From an uncultured Prevotellaceae bacterium (GTDB taxonomy: Bacteria; Bacteroidota; Bacteroidia; Bacteroidales; Bacteroidaceae), in assembly GCA_949295905.1 (NCBI GenBank), contig CASFNA010000006.1, positions 225,542 to 289,541 on the forward strand: a stretch of DNA of 64,000 nucleotides, in the 5' to 3' direction. The notes under the pieces were generated by a model. That model did no database searches. It was given only the letters and a program-made list of their open reading frames with translations, and was not told the DNA's origin. Of the stretch, positions 27,501-36,484 are shown piece after piece. The position numbers and the translations under genes were made by a program. The number at the start of each line of letters is the position of its first letter. Positions within the stretch are counted from its first letter, which is position 1.

Positions 27501-28064
27501 ATGACGAAAGAACGATTGATATTCAAAGGCGTGTCAGAGATTGTCGGGACAGAAGACCTTGGTTTGTTGATACTTACAGACGAGGCGAAGGAACGGCAGA
27601 TAACAGTTGTTTGCGACAAGGCAATGGCTGTGCAGCTTGAGCTTAGGATAAAAAAAATACCTATAACGAAGATTATGCTGCCTGAAGTCTTGTGCAATAT
27701 CTTGAAAAACAATGTGGGATTGAACTATGAACTGTTGATTGACAATATCGTTGACGGCCAATACAGGACACTGCTTTATGATAAAGATACGATGGAGCCT
27801 TTGCTTATAAGAGCTTCTGATGCCGTGCTGTTGTCAATTGTTGCGGATATTCCGTTATATATTGAGACTGGTCTGATGAAACGCCAGTCGGTCGTGTATA
27901 ATGAGAATGCGAGAGGAGTTTCGTTGCCTGTAAATACAATAAGCGATGAAATGCTGCAAGCGGCTTTGGATAAGGCTATCGCAGATGAAAATTATGAGTT
28001 GGCATCGCATCTTCGCGATGAGAAAAAACGCAGAAACAAAAAGGTTGACAACCTTGACAATTAA
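27501..28064 (+). CDS. Bifunctional nuclease (DUF151) family protein with UVR motif
   Basis: The N-terminal two thirds (about residues 1-140) match the DUF151/bifunctional nuclease family, with LLILTDEAKERQI and the family's SDAVLLSIVADIPLYIE motif. The C-terminus holds a UvrB/UvrC-type motif (LDKAIADENYELASHLRDEK), a common Bacteroidetes combination. The frame opens at 27474 inside the transporter gene; the ATG at 27501 is preferred since it removes the overlap and gives MTKERLIFKGVSE. The length is 187 residues. The cellular role is not well established. Confidence 0.85.
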   Translation: MTKERLIFKGVSEIVGTEDLGLLILTDEAKERQITVVCDKAMAVQLELRIKKIPITKIMLPEVLCNILKNNVGLNYELLIDNIVDGQYRTLLYDKDTMEPLLIRASDAVLLSIVADIPLYIETGLMKRQSVVYNENARGVSLPVNTISDEMLQAALDKAIADENYELASHLRDEKKRRNKKVDNLDN

Positions 28065-28081
28065 TATTGCAAACAATTACT

Positions 28082-28813
28082 ATGAAAGAAATAAGATTTT
28101 TTTATGTACCATCAGCTGCAGCACTTACGGAAATGCCTATGGACGAGGCCTTGCACGCTTTGCGTGTTTTGCGGTTGAAGAGTGGTGACGAGATGTTCTT
28201 GATGGACGGTGAAGGAAACTTTTACCGTGCAGAGGTTACCATAGCTGCGACGAAACGTTGTATGTACGAGATAAAGGAGGTTCTTCCACAGGAAAAAGGA
28301 TGGAAAGGCAATGTACATATAGCTATTGCTCCGACAAAGATGATGGACAGGGTGGAATGGTTCTGTGAAAAAGCGACGGAAGTAGGAGTTGACGAGATAA
28401 CTTTCTTGAATTGCAAGCAGTCAGAGCGCAAGGTAATGAGGACGGTGCGTTTGGACAAGATTGTAGTGGCTGCAGTAAAACAGAGCCGTAAGCCGTGGAA
28501 GCCCAAACTTAATGCTATGATGTCGTTCAAGGATTTTGTGACAGCCCATCGTGACGGGCGTAAATATATAGCCCATTGCCATGAGGAGTTTGAACGTAAG
28601 GATTTGTTTACGGAAATTTACGGGTCGGTTTCGTCGGAAGCAGGTGACGACATAACTGTGCTTATAGGCCCTGAAGGTGATTTCTCTTCGGAAGAGGTGA
28701 AGTTGGCCATGGATAACGGGTATGAATCCGTTTCATTGGGTACAAGCCGTCTCCGCACAGAGACTGCCGCTTTGTCGGCAACGATGATGGCTCAGTTGGC
28801 TTTGCGTAAGTAG
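28082..28813 (+). CDS. rsmE: 16S rRNA m3U1498 methyltransferase
   Basis: RsmE methylates U1498 of 16S rRNA using S-adenosylmethionine; it is a SPOUT enzyme. The N-terminal PUA-like part contains HALRVLRLKSGDEMFLMDGEG. The knotted C-terminal domain has KATEVGVDEITFLNCKQSE, LIGPEGDFSSEEV and SLGTSRLRTETAAL, all diagnostic. The start at 28082 (MKEIRFFYVP) is chosen over an in-frame upstream start at 28067. The gene lies 17 bases after the nuclease gene. The length of 243 residues is usual. Confidence 0.94.
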   Translation: MKEIRFFYVPSAAALTEMPMDEALHALRVLRLKSGDEMFLMDGEGNFYRAEVTIAATKRCMYEIKEVLPQEKGWKGNVHIAIAPTKMMDRVEWFCEKATEVGVDEITFLNCKQSERKVMRTVRLDKIVVAAVKQSRKPWKPKLNAMMSFKDFVTAHRDGRKYIAHCHEEFERKDLFTEIYGSVSSEAGDDITVLIGPEGDFSSEEVKLAMDNGYESVSLGTSRLRTETAALSATMMAQLALRK

Positions 28814-28869
28814 GTTGTAGGGCTGGGGCAGCTCTAATTCCTTGTCAATATAGGTTTATTTTAAGGTAG

Positions 28870-30216
28870 ATGAAAGACATTCGTATTAAATCGGTTGTAG
28901 CTTATATTGCTTTGCTTCCGATGTTTTTTTTATTTTTGTCTTGTTCAGGAAATGACTATATAGCCACAATACCTAAAAACAGCAAGGCCGTTTTGTCGTT
29001 AGATGTCCAAAAACTTTCCAATGGGAAAATGCTTGACAAGATGGCAAGTCTGTTGAAAGTTGACGATGTGAACGATTGTGGCTTGGAGTTGTCTGAAAAG
29101 ATATATGCCTTTGAGACACCTGAAGGCAATATAGGATTCTCGGCAAAGGTGGCTGATGAGGGGCGGCTGAAAGCTCTTTTTGACGCTTTGTCAAAGGACG
29201 GTACATGCCAAAAGGTATCTGTATATAAAGATTTTAATTTTACGGTAGTTAAAGATGCGTGGGTGGCAGGTTTCTCCTCGGAAGCTTTGGTCGTCATGGG
29301 GCCGGCTTTGCCTTCACAGCAACAGGAATTGAGACGTCAGGTTGCTAAATGTCTCGGGCAGGATGAGGAGCAAGGCATACAAGGCTCGCCTATGTTCAGC
29401 AGGCTTGACAGTATAAGCAGCCCGGTTGCCATTGTAGTCCAGGCGGCGGTTTTGCCGGAAAAGTTTGCCGTGCCGTTTACTATATGTGCGCCGAAAGACG
29501 CAGATGCGTCACAAATAATGATTGCCGCAGAACTTGATACGAGCGATGAAGGTTTGTTGACGATAACAGGAGAGACGTTTTCATTCAACAAGGATATAGA
29601 TGCCAAGTTGAAGTCGTCAAGCGCGGTGTTCCGGTCGATAGAAGGAACGTATGTTGACCGTATTCCTGCCAATTCTGTAGCCGGGGCATTCATGAATGTC
29701 GATGGGGAGCAGTTTATCACCCTTTTACATGCCAACAAAACTTTTCAGGCTTTGCTTGCAGGGATGAACATGGCGGTGGATATGGACAACATTATCAAGA
29801 GTTTTGACGGTGATGTTGCCATATGTTTGCCCGACATAAAGGGTAAGGCCAATGTCTGCATGGCGGCGGAGTTGAAAGGAAAGTCGTTCCTTGACGATAT
29901 CGGTTATTGGAAGCAGTCATGCCCGGCGGGCAGTAAGATAACCGATTGGGGCAAGGATGCTTATTGTTATACCAATGGCGAGATGTCTTATTATTTCGGT
30001 GTGACTCCTGACATGCAGTTTTATTCAGGCAGTACGGCCGACGGTGCGCGTGGCCTTCTGGCAAGGTCGTCTTCCCGATTGCTCGCAAAGCTTCAAGATA
30101 AGATAAAGGGCAGGCGCTTGGCCGTTGTGCTTAACATCGGCGCTTTGCTTGGAGACTATGATTTCGTAAGTGATATGCTCGGCGGTGTCGATACCGTTTT
30201 ATATGTCATGAAATAA
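28870..30216 (+). CDS. DUF4836-like lipoprotein
   Basis: This 448-residue lipoprotein has a lipobox at Cys25 (FLSC). The mature part starts IATIPKNSKAVLSLDVQKLSNGKMLDKM, like the Bacteroidetes DUF4836 family as I remember it; the function is unknown. It has no recognisable enzymatic motif and alternates strands with short helices. It ends immediately before an ABC ATPase and permease, with no gap, so the three form one unit. It may be an accessory subunit of that transporter. Confidence 0.65.
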   Translation: MKDIRIKSVVAYIALLPMFFLFLSCSGNDYIATIPKNSKAVLSLDVQKLSNGKMLDKMASLLKVDDVNDCGLELSEKIYAFETPEGNIGFSAKVADEGRLKALFDALSKDGTCQKVSVYKDFNFTVVKDAWVAGFSSEALVVMGPALPSQQQELRRQVAKCLGQDEEQGIQGSPMFSRLDSISSPVAIVVQAAVLPEKFAVPFTICAPKDADASQIMIAAELDTSDEGLLTITGETFSFNKDIDAKLKSSSAVFRSIEGTYVDRIPANSVAGAFMNVDGEQFITLLHANKTFQALLAGMNMAVDMDNIIKSFDGDVAICLPDIKGKANVCMAAELKGKSFLDDIGYWKQSCPAGSKITDWGKDAYCYTNGEMSYYFGVTPDMQFYSGSTADGARGLLARSSSRLLAKLQDKIKGRRLAVVLNIGALLGDYDFVSDMLGGVDTVLYVMK

Positions 30217-30864
30217 ATGGATAAGATAGAGTTTCAGAAAGTTGTTCCCAATATATTTTCGCCGTGTGCCGACAGTCTGGATTCAGATGTATGGTGCAAG
30301 AATGTTGCTTTTGAGAAAGGCCGTTTGTATCTTGTCGAGGCGGATAGCGGCAAAGGTAAGAGTACGTTTTGCAGCTATGTGATGGGTTACCGCCATGATT
30401 ATTCAGGTAAAGTGATGTTCGACAATATTGCCGCTTCATCTTTCAAAGTGGCGGATTGGGTGGAGTTGCGCAAGCATCATGTAGCATATCTTTTCCAGGA
30501 ACTTCGCTTGTTCTCCGAGCTTACGGCGTATGAGAACGTGGAGATTAAGAACAAGCTCACGGGCGTTAAGTCGCGAAAGCAAATAGTGGAGTGGTTTGAT
30601 GCGCTTGGCATAGGCGACAAGCTCGATGCAAAGGTAGGCCACATGTCGTTCGGCCAGCAGCAGCGTGTAGCAATGATGCGCGCTCTTGCCCAGCCGTTCG
30701 ACTTCATCTTGGCCGACGAGCCTATCAGCCATCTTGACGATGCCAATTCAGACGTCATGGGGCGGCTCATGATGAGTGAGGCCGAGGCTCGTGGTGCTGG
30801 TGTGATAGTTACCAGTATAGGCAAGCACATGGATTTGGATTACGAAAAGGTTTTCAGGTTATGA
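30217..30864 (+). CDS. ABC transporter ATP-binding protein
   Basis: This 215-residue protein is a single nucleotide-binding domain of the LolD/MacB/FtsE type. Walker A is SGKGKST (from Ser44 to Thr50), the signature is MSFGQQQRVAMMRAL, and Walker B is FILADEPISHLD. The Q-loop region reads AYLFQELRLFSELTAYENV. It starts right after the DUF4836-like stop and overlaps the permease start by 4 bases (ATGA). It should energise the permease at 30861 from the cytoplasmic side. Confidence 0.9.
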   Translation: MDKIEFQKVVPNIFSPCADSLDSDVWCKNVAFEKGRLYLVEADSGKGKSTFCSYVMGYRHDYSGKVMFDNIAASSFKVADWVELRKHHVAYLFQELRLFSELTAYENVEIKNKLTGVKSRKQIVEWFDALGIGDKLDAKVGHMSFGQQQRVAMMRALAQPFDFILADEPISHLDDANSDVMGRLMMSEAEARGAGVIVTSIGKHMDLDYEKVFRL

Positions 30865-32063
30865 CATTGGTTTGGAAATTGTTGCGCCGGCATATAAGCG
30901 TCCCACAATTTGCAGGGTTCGCTTTCGCTAATCTGTTCGGCATGCTTATCGTGCTTCTCGGCTACCAGTTTTATTGCGATGTGTTGCCCGTTTTCACGTC
31001 GCAGGACAGTTTCATGAAGTCCGACTATATGATTGTGAGTAAGAAAGTCGGTGTTGCAGGTACGTTTTCCGGACGCTCCAATACGTTTACAGGTGCGGAA
31101 ATCGACGAATTGTCCGGGCGCAGGTTTGTAGGCAAGGTCGGCAAGTTTACATCAGCCAATTACCGTGTTGATGCCAGAATGGGCATCGACGGGCAGTCGA
31201 TATTGAGTTCGGAAATTTTCTTTGAGAGCGTTCCCGATGGTTTTGTGGACGTTCCGTTGAAGGACTGGACGTATGAGGATGGTAGCCGCGTTGTGCCGAT
31301 AATCCTGCCACGCACGTATATCAACATGTATAATTTCGGTTTCGCGCAGACTCATTCGTTGCCCAAGATAAGTGAGGGACTTGTGGGCATGATAGATTTC
31401 CGCATCTTCATACACGGCAACGGACGGCATGACGAGTTCAAGGGCAGGGTAATAGGCTTCTCAAGCAGGCTGAACACCATACTCGTGCCGCAGACCTTCA
31501 TGGACTGGAGCAATTCCGTCTACGCTCCTGACAGGCAGTCGGCACCTACGCGCCTTATTATTGAAACTGTAAATCCAGGCGACGAGAACATCGCGAAATA
31601 CCTTGACGATAACGGTTATGAGGTAGAGGACGACAAGTTGCAGAACGAGAAGACCACTTATTTCCTGCGTATGACGGTCACAGTAGTGATGTTTGTCGGG
31701 GTGGTGATAAGCGTATTGAGCTTTTACATACTTATGTTGAGTATATATCTGCTTGTGCAGAAGAATACTACCAAGCTTGAGAACCTTCTGCTTATAGGTT
31801 ATAGCCCGTTCCGCGTGGCCTTGCCTTACGAGGTGCTGACCCTTTGCCTTAATGCCGCCGTGCTTGTTGTAGCCCTTGTTGCGGTTTCGCTTGTACGCGG
31901 ATATTATATGGGAGTGGTCGAGACATTGTTCCCCCAGGCTGATTACGGCTCAATGCTTCCGTCCGTGTTGCTCGGCGTATTGTTGTTTGTGGTCGTGTCG
32001 GTTGCCAACATGGCAGTCATTTACCGCAAGATGATGCGGATATGGTGGCGCAAGGATGTATGA
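30861..32063 (+). CDS. ABC transporter permease
   Basis: This 400-residue inner-membrane protein fits a MacB/FtsX-like layout: one N-terminal membrane helix (about 20-40), a large periplasmic domain, and three C-terminal helices (about 270-300, 325-350, 365-390). The C-terminal region includes KLENLLLIGYSPFRVALPYEVL, which resembles the coupling segment of this class. It overlaps the ATPase gene by ATGA. The substrate is unknown; lipoprotein or lipid transport is possible by analogy. A palindromic repeat cluster lies just downstream. Confidence 0.82.
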   Translation: MTLVWKLLRRHISVPQFAGFAFANLFGMLIVLLGYQFYCDVLPVFTSQDSFMKSDYMIVSKKVGVAGTFSGRSNTFTGAEIDELSGRRFVGKVGKFTSANYRVDARMGIDGQSILSSEIFFESVPDGFVDVPLKDWTYEDGSRVVPIILPRTYINMYNFGFAQTHSLPKISEGLVGMIDFRIFIHGNGRHDEFKGRVIGFSSRLNTILVPQTFMDWSNSVYAPDRQSAPTRLIIETVNPGDENIAKYLDDNGYEVEDDKLQNEKTTYFLRMTVTVVMFVGVVISVLSFYILMLSIYLLVQKNTTKLENLLLIGYSPFRVALPYEVLTLCLNAAVLVVALVAVSLVRGYYMGVVETLFPQADYGSMLPSVLLGVLLFVVVSVANMAVIYRKMMRIWWRKDV

Positions 32064-32099
32064 TTCCTCGCCGACACGTTGAAAATCAATAGATTTATA

Positions 32100-32179
32100 A
32101 AAGGCCGTCTTTGGCATTGCCAAAGACGGCCTTTCGCGTCGTGAAAGACGGCCTTTCGCAAGTTGAAAAGCCGTCTTTC
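32100..32179. repeat. Palindromic AAAGGCCGTCTTT repeat cluster
   Basis: The first unit is a 17-bp near-perfect palindrome (AAAGGCCGTCTTTGGCA with its complement, 32100-32134). Two further units follow at 32143-32157 and 32165-32179, separated by short GC-variable linkers (TTTCGCGTCGTG, TTTCGCAAGTTG). The family recurs in other spacers of the window. It lies between a plus-strand permease and a minus-strand aroB, so it may also terminate transcription. Confidence 0.85.
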
Positions 32180-32227
32180 GCAAACTCCTCAATCGTGAGT
32201 GCAAATATTGTTGATGGACGCTTGTTG

Positions 32228-33280
32228 TCAGAATCCTTCCCTTAGGAAGTCCAATGCCTCTAATATATCCTCTTTTGTGGCTGTCTGGTTAATCCTTATG
32301 TCGCCGATGCCGCCCAGCAAGGTGAAGTTAATTGTCTCCGAAGTGTTTTTCTTGTCATGCTTCATTAGTTCGACAAGTGCGTCGTAGTCCTTGCATGTGA
32401 AGGCAAAAGAGCCGTATGTCTCTTTGATATATGTTGCCGTCTGGCGCATTTTGTCGACAGGAAACCCTGTCTTTATGCAGCTAAGGTATAGTTCGCATAC
32501 GGTGCCGAAGGCGACGGCATAACCGTGCAAGAGGGGGCTTCCTTTCTTCATCGCAAACGATTCGAACGCATGTCCTATCGTATGCCCGAGGTTTAGCGCC
32601 TTCCTTATGCCTGCCTCGTGCGGGTCTTCTTCCACAATCCGCTCCTTTACCTTTATGCTGTCGGCCACCATGCCTTGCAGCTTGGCGTAGTCAGGTGCAA
32701 GTATGTCGAATTTCAACAGGCTGCTCCACATTTCTTCTTTGCTTATCAGGCCGTGCTTGAGCATCTCCGCATAGCCGGAGCATAGGTTCGCCGCGTCCAG
32801 TGTTTTCAGGAAGTTAGTGTCTATTATTACGGCCTTTGCGTCATTGAACACGCCGATTTCGTTTTTCAGTCCATTGAAGTTTATGCCCGTTTTTCCTCCT
32901 ACCGAAGCGTCAACCATAGCCAGCAGGGTTGTCGGTATGTTTATGAAGTTCACGCCTCTTTTGAACGTCGATGCGGCAAATCCTCCCAAGTCGGTCACCA
33001 TTCCGCCGCCGAGGTTGATTACGCAAGAGTGTCGCGTGGCTCCGTTCTCTCCCAAAGCCTTCCATACATAGGTGAGCGATTCCAAGTTCTTGTTCGTGTC
33101 TGTAGGTGGGATTGATATTGTTTCCGCGTTGCATAGGCATTCCACACCGTCAAGCAAAGGCAGGCATTTGTCCCTTGTCGTGTCGTCGGTTATTATGAAA
33201 ATCTTGTCGTGTTCACAGCTGGCCACAGCCCTGTCGATTTCCTGTGTAAGACATTTGGATATGATAATACTCTGTTTCAT
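32228..33280 (-). CDS. aroB: 3-dehydroquinate synthase
   Basis: AroB converts DAHP to 3-dehydroquinate in the shikimate pathway, using NAD and zinc. The NAD-binding core VINLGGGMVTDLGGFAASTFKRGV and the metal/active-site part DASVGGKTGINFNGLKNEIGVF are intact, as is NLGHTIGHAFE. The open frame extends 52 codons further, but the upstream part has no family resemblance, so the ATG at 33280 (MKQSIIIS) is preferred. This gives 350 residues. It is monocistronic and faces away from the outer-membrane receptor gene. Confidence 0.92.
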   Translation of the reverse strand: MKQSIIISKCLTQEIDRAVASCEHDKIFIITDDTTRDKCLPLLDGVECLCNAETISIPPTDTNKNLESLTYVWKALGENGATRHSCVINLGGGMVTDLGGFAASTFKRGVNFINIPTTLLAMVDASVGGKTGINFNGLKNEIGVFNDAKAVIIDTNFLKTLDAANLCSGYAEMLKHGLISKEEMWSSLLKFDILAPDYAKLQGMVADSIKVKERIVEEDPHEAGIRKALNLGHTIGHAFESFAMKKGSPLLHGYAVAFGTVCELYLSCIKTGFPVDKMRQTATYIKETYGSFAFTCKDYDALVELMKHDKKNTSETINFTLLGGIGDIRINQTATKEDILEALDFLREGF

Positions 33281-33305
33281 AAGCATAAAGGAATGATAAT
33301 GGATG

Positions 33306-33313
33306 CAAAAATA
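33306..33313 (-). promoter_or_regulatory. Promoter -7 element for aroB
   Basis: The minus strand reads TATTTTTG (fits TAnnTTTG), 25 bases upstream of the preferred aroB start. This would lie inside the longer open frame and supports the shorter start. Confidence 0.6.
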
Positions 33314-33434
33314 GTCATTTTCGTCGATTAAACTGGCTTTTACGAATTTTTTAATATCCGCATGATTAAACCACGTGGGGGTAAGTCCGTCTAAGCCATA
33401 AAAAACTAAAAGGAAAAATTTTGATTGCTTAAAC

Positions 33435-36401
33435 ATGTATTGTCAATTGAAACGAATATTTTTTGTAGCTTGTTTTTCGGCATTGGCGGCAGTGGCTGCT
33501 ATTGCGCAAGGCGTAAAAATCACCGGAACGCTTGTAGACCGCGACACCAAGGACGGCGTGATGCTGGCAACTGTGCAGATGCTGAAGGCCGACAGCACAT
33601 ACGTTAAGGGCGTATTGAGCGACGAAAAGGGCAACTTTACGATAGAAGCTCCCGCGCAAGGTTCGTATATATTGAAGTTTACGAGTGTTGGATATACTCC
33701 GCTCGCGAAGAGCGTCAAGGTGTCGGGCGACAAGGATATTTCATTGGGAAGCATAACGTTCGGCGCGGATGCAATCATGCTTAAAGAGGCTACCGTCGTA
33801 GGTCAGGCGGCGCGCGTTACGGTGAAAGAAGATACCTTTGTATATAACGCCTCGGCATACAGGACACCCGAAGGCTCTGTTGTGGAAGAGCTTGTAAAGC
33901 GTCTGCCCGGCGCTCAGGTAAGCGATGACGGTACTATAACCATCAATGGGAAAGAGGTGAAAAAGGTGCTTGTGGACGGCAAGGAGTTCATGACCGGAGA
34001 CACGCAGACGGCCTTGAAGAACCTGCCCACGTCTATAATAGACAAAATTAAGGCTTATGACGAGAAGAGCGACCTGGCCAAAGTGACCGGCATTGACGAC
34101 GGAGAGGAGCAGACAGTGCTCGACTTTGGTATAAAAAGAGGCATGAACAAGGGAGTGTTTGCCAACGCCGATGCGTCCATCGGAACTCACGACCGTTATT
34201 CGGAGCGCCTCATGGGAGCTTTTTTCAAAGACAAGACGAGGGTTATGTTAATGGGCAACGCCAACAATGTGAACGACTGCGGCTTCCCGGGCGGAGGTGG
34301 TGGGGGACGATTCGGGCGCGGTGCGCAAGGCTTGAATACCGCTAAGATGCTTGGTGCCAACTTTAACCTTGAGCCTACAGGCAAGCTCAAACTTGACGGT
34401 AGCGTGCGCTGGAACCATTCCAACGGCGACACGCGCATCGAGCAGTCATCGGAAAACTTTGTAAGTACGGCAGGCTCTTTCTCAAATAGTCTGAACCAAA
34501 GCTATACACGGTCAGACAGTTGGAACGCACGTATGCGCCTTGAATGGACGCCCGATTCAATGACAAACATCATGTTCCGCCCTTCGTTCAGCTATTCTAC
34601 CAGTGACGGACGTTCGGCCGGTACAAGCGCGTCTTACAACGAAGACCCTTATTCGTATGTGTCAGACCCTCTGTCAGACGAAGCCATATCGCAGATGGCC
34701 GATGATGGATTAATGGTTAACCGCAGGGCAAACAGCTCGATAACATACTCTGACAACACGTCGGTAGGTGCAATGTTGCAGCTCAACCGCAAGCTGAACA
34801 GCAAGGGCAGGAACGCAACATTGCGTACGGACTTTACTTATGGCAAGTCGAACAGCAAAAGTTTGAGTACGTCCAACGTGCATCTTTATCAAGTGGAAGA
34901 CATGTTTGGCAACGATTCTACTTACCAGACAAACCGCTTCAACACAACTCCTACGAAGACGTTGAATTACAGTGTGCAGTTCACTTACAGCGAGCCGGTA
35001 TTCCGCGCGATGTTCTTGCAGTTCAGCTATAAGTTCAATTACAAGTACAATAAGAGCGACCGCTCCACCTTTGACTTCAGTAATCTTGGTGAACAGTTCT
35101 TCGACGGCATAGACAACGCCTATCGTGGATGGGACAACTACTTTGCACGTCTTGACAATCCGCTTGACACTTATCTCGACAACGACCTCAGCCGGTATTC
35201 CGAGTACAAGAATTACATACATGAGTTGCAGCTCATGTTGCGTGTCATCCGCGAGAAGTACAGGCTCAATGTGGGTGTCATGGTGCAGCCGCAGAAGACA
35301 CGCTTCATACAGAAATACCAGGGAGTGAACACCGACACGGTGCGCAACGTGGTGAATGTGACGCCTACGCTCGACTTCCGTTACCGTTTCTCGAAGCTTA
35401 GCAACCTGCGCATCAATTACCGGGGAACGACATCGCAGCCGAGCATGACCGACCTTCTCGACATACGCGACGACAGCGACCCACTCAACATTACGATGGG
35501 TAACCCTGGGTTGAAGCCGTCTTTCACGAACACTTTGCGCCTGTTCTACAACAACTACATACAAGAACACCAGCGCGCCATGATGGTTCACCTAAATTAC
35601 AGCAACACGCGCAACAGCATAAGCAACATGGTGACTTACGATGAGCAGACGGGTGGACGTACCACAAGGCCGGAAAACATAAACGGCAACTGGAACATAT
35701 CGGGTGCGTTGATGTTCAACACCGCGCTCGACTCCGTGGGCCGGTGGACTGTGAGCACATTTACCAACGTGCGTTACAACAACTATGTAGGCTACTTGGC
35801 CCTTGACCGTAACTCCAGTTCGCAGAAGAACACTACCAAGACAACCACGGTAGGCGAGCAGCTTACGGCCAGCTTCCGCAACAGTTGGCTTGAATTGTCG
35901 CTTGACGGTTCGGTGGATTACACCCACACGCGCAACCTTCTTCAGAGCCAGAGCAACCTTGACACGTGGCAGTTTGCCTACGGCGGCTACCTTAGCCTGT
36001 ACATGCCGTGGGGCATGAGCATAGCGACGGACATGCACCAGAACAGCCGCCGCGGCTACAACGACAGTTCGATGAACACAAACGAGCTGATATGGAACGT
36101 GCAGCTTAGCCAGAGTTTCCTTAAAGGCAACGCCCTTACCGTGTCTTTGCAGCTGTACGACATATTGCACGAACAGAGCAATTTCAGCCGTACAATCAAC
36201 GCGATGCAACGCAGCGATACGCAGTATAACAGCATAAACAGCTATGCCATGCTTCACGCCGTCTATCGTTTCAACCTGTTTGGCGGCGGTGGCAAGGACA
36301 GACCAGAGCCCGGCCGACATGGCAGGCCGCAAGGAGGCCCGCGCGGAATGCCGCCTGCCGGACCGCCACCTGGTATGCGCAGGGGAAGAATGTATTTTTG
36401 A
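33435..36401 (+). CDS. Large outer-membrane beta-barrel receptor (TonB-receptor-like)
   Basis: This 988-residue protein has a signal peptide ending near AIAQG (residues 1-26). A carboxypeptidase regulatory-like domain follows (about 27-110, ITGTLVDRDTKDGVMLATVQ). Then comes a plug-like segment with VVGQAARVTVKEDTFVYNAS, EELVKRLPGAQVSDDGTITI and VLVDGKEFM, and a long barrel with many Tyr/Asn-rich strands. This layout is the OMP_b-brl_3 type of outer-membrane receptor. The C-terminal tail is unusually rich in Gly, Pro and Arg and ends RGRMYF. No SusD partner is adjacent, so the substrate is unknown. Confidence 0.85.
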   Translation: MYCQLKRIFFVACFSALAAVAAIAQGVKITGTLVDRDTKDGVMLATVQMLKADSTYVKGVLSDEKGNFTIEAPAQGSYILKFTSVGYTPLAKSVKVSGDKDISLGSITFGADAIMLKEATVVGQAARVTVKEDTFVYNASAYRTPEGSVVEELVKRLPGAQVSDDGTITINGKEVKKVLVDGKEFMTGDTQTALKNLPTSIIDKIKAYDEKSDLAKVTGIDDGEEQTVLDFGIKRGMNKGVFANADASIGTHDRYSERLMGAFFKDKTRVMLMGNANNVNDCGFPGGGGGGRFGRGAQGLNTAKMLGANFNLEPTGKLKLDGSVRWNHSNGDTRIEQSSENFVSTAGSFSNSLNQSYTRSDSWNARMRLEWTPDSMTNIMFRPSFSYSTSDGRSAGTSASYNEDPYSYVSDPLSDEAISQMADDGLMVNRRANSSITYSDNTSVGAMLQLNRKLNSKGRNATLRTDFTYGKSNSKSLSTSNVHLYQVEDMFGNDSTYQTNRFNTTPTKTLNYSVQFTYSEPVFRAMFLQFSYKFNYKYNKSDRSTFDFSNLGEQFFDGIDNAYRGWDNYFARLDNPLDTYLDNDLSRYSEYKNYIHELQLMLRVIREKYRLNVGVMVQPQKTRFIQKYQGVNTDTVRNVVNVTPTLDFRYRFSKLSNLRINYRGTTSQPSMTDLLDIRDDSDPLNITMGNPGLKPSFTNTLRLFYNNYIQEHQRAMMVHLNYSNTRNSISNMVTYDEQTGGRTTRPENINGNWNISGALMFNTALDSVGRWTVSTFTNVRYNNYVGYLALDRNSSSQKNTTKTTTVGEQLTASFRNSWLELSLDGSVDYTHTRNLLQSQSNLDTWQFAYGGYLSLYMPWGMSIATDMHQNSRRGYNDSSMNTNELIWNVQLSQSFLKGNALTVSLQLYDILHEQSNFSRTINAMQRSDTQYNSINSYAMLHAVYRFNLFGGGGKDRPEPGRHGRPQGGPRGMPPAGPPPGMRRGRMYF

Positions 36402-36406
36402 CGGGA

Positions 36407-36482
36407 AATGAATAATGAAAAATGAATAATGAAAAATCAGGCCCATGCCATTGCTTTCATTATTCATTTTTCATTATTCATT
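36407..36482. repeat. 28-bp inverted repeat between convergent genes
   Basis: Two copies of AATGAATAATGAAA at 36407-36434 are matched by a perfect 28-base complement at 36455-36482, with a 20-base loop. The element sits between the stops of two convergent genes and probably works as a bidirectional terminator. It is built of a simple tandem word, which hints at slippage followed by inversion. Confidence 0.85.
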
Positions 36483-36484
36483 CA

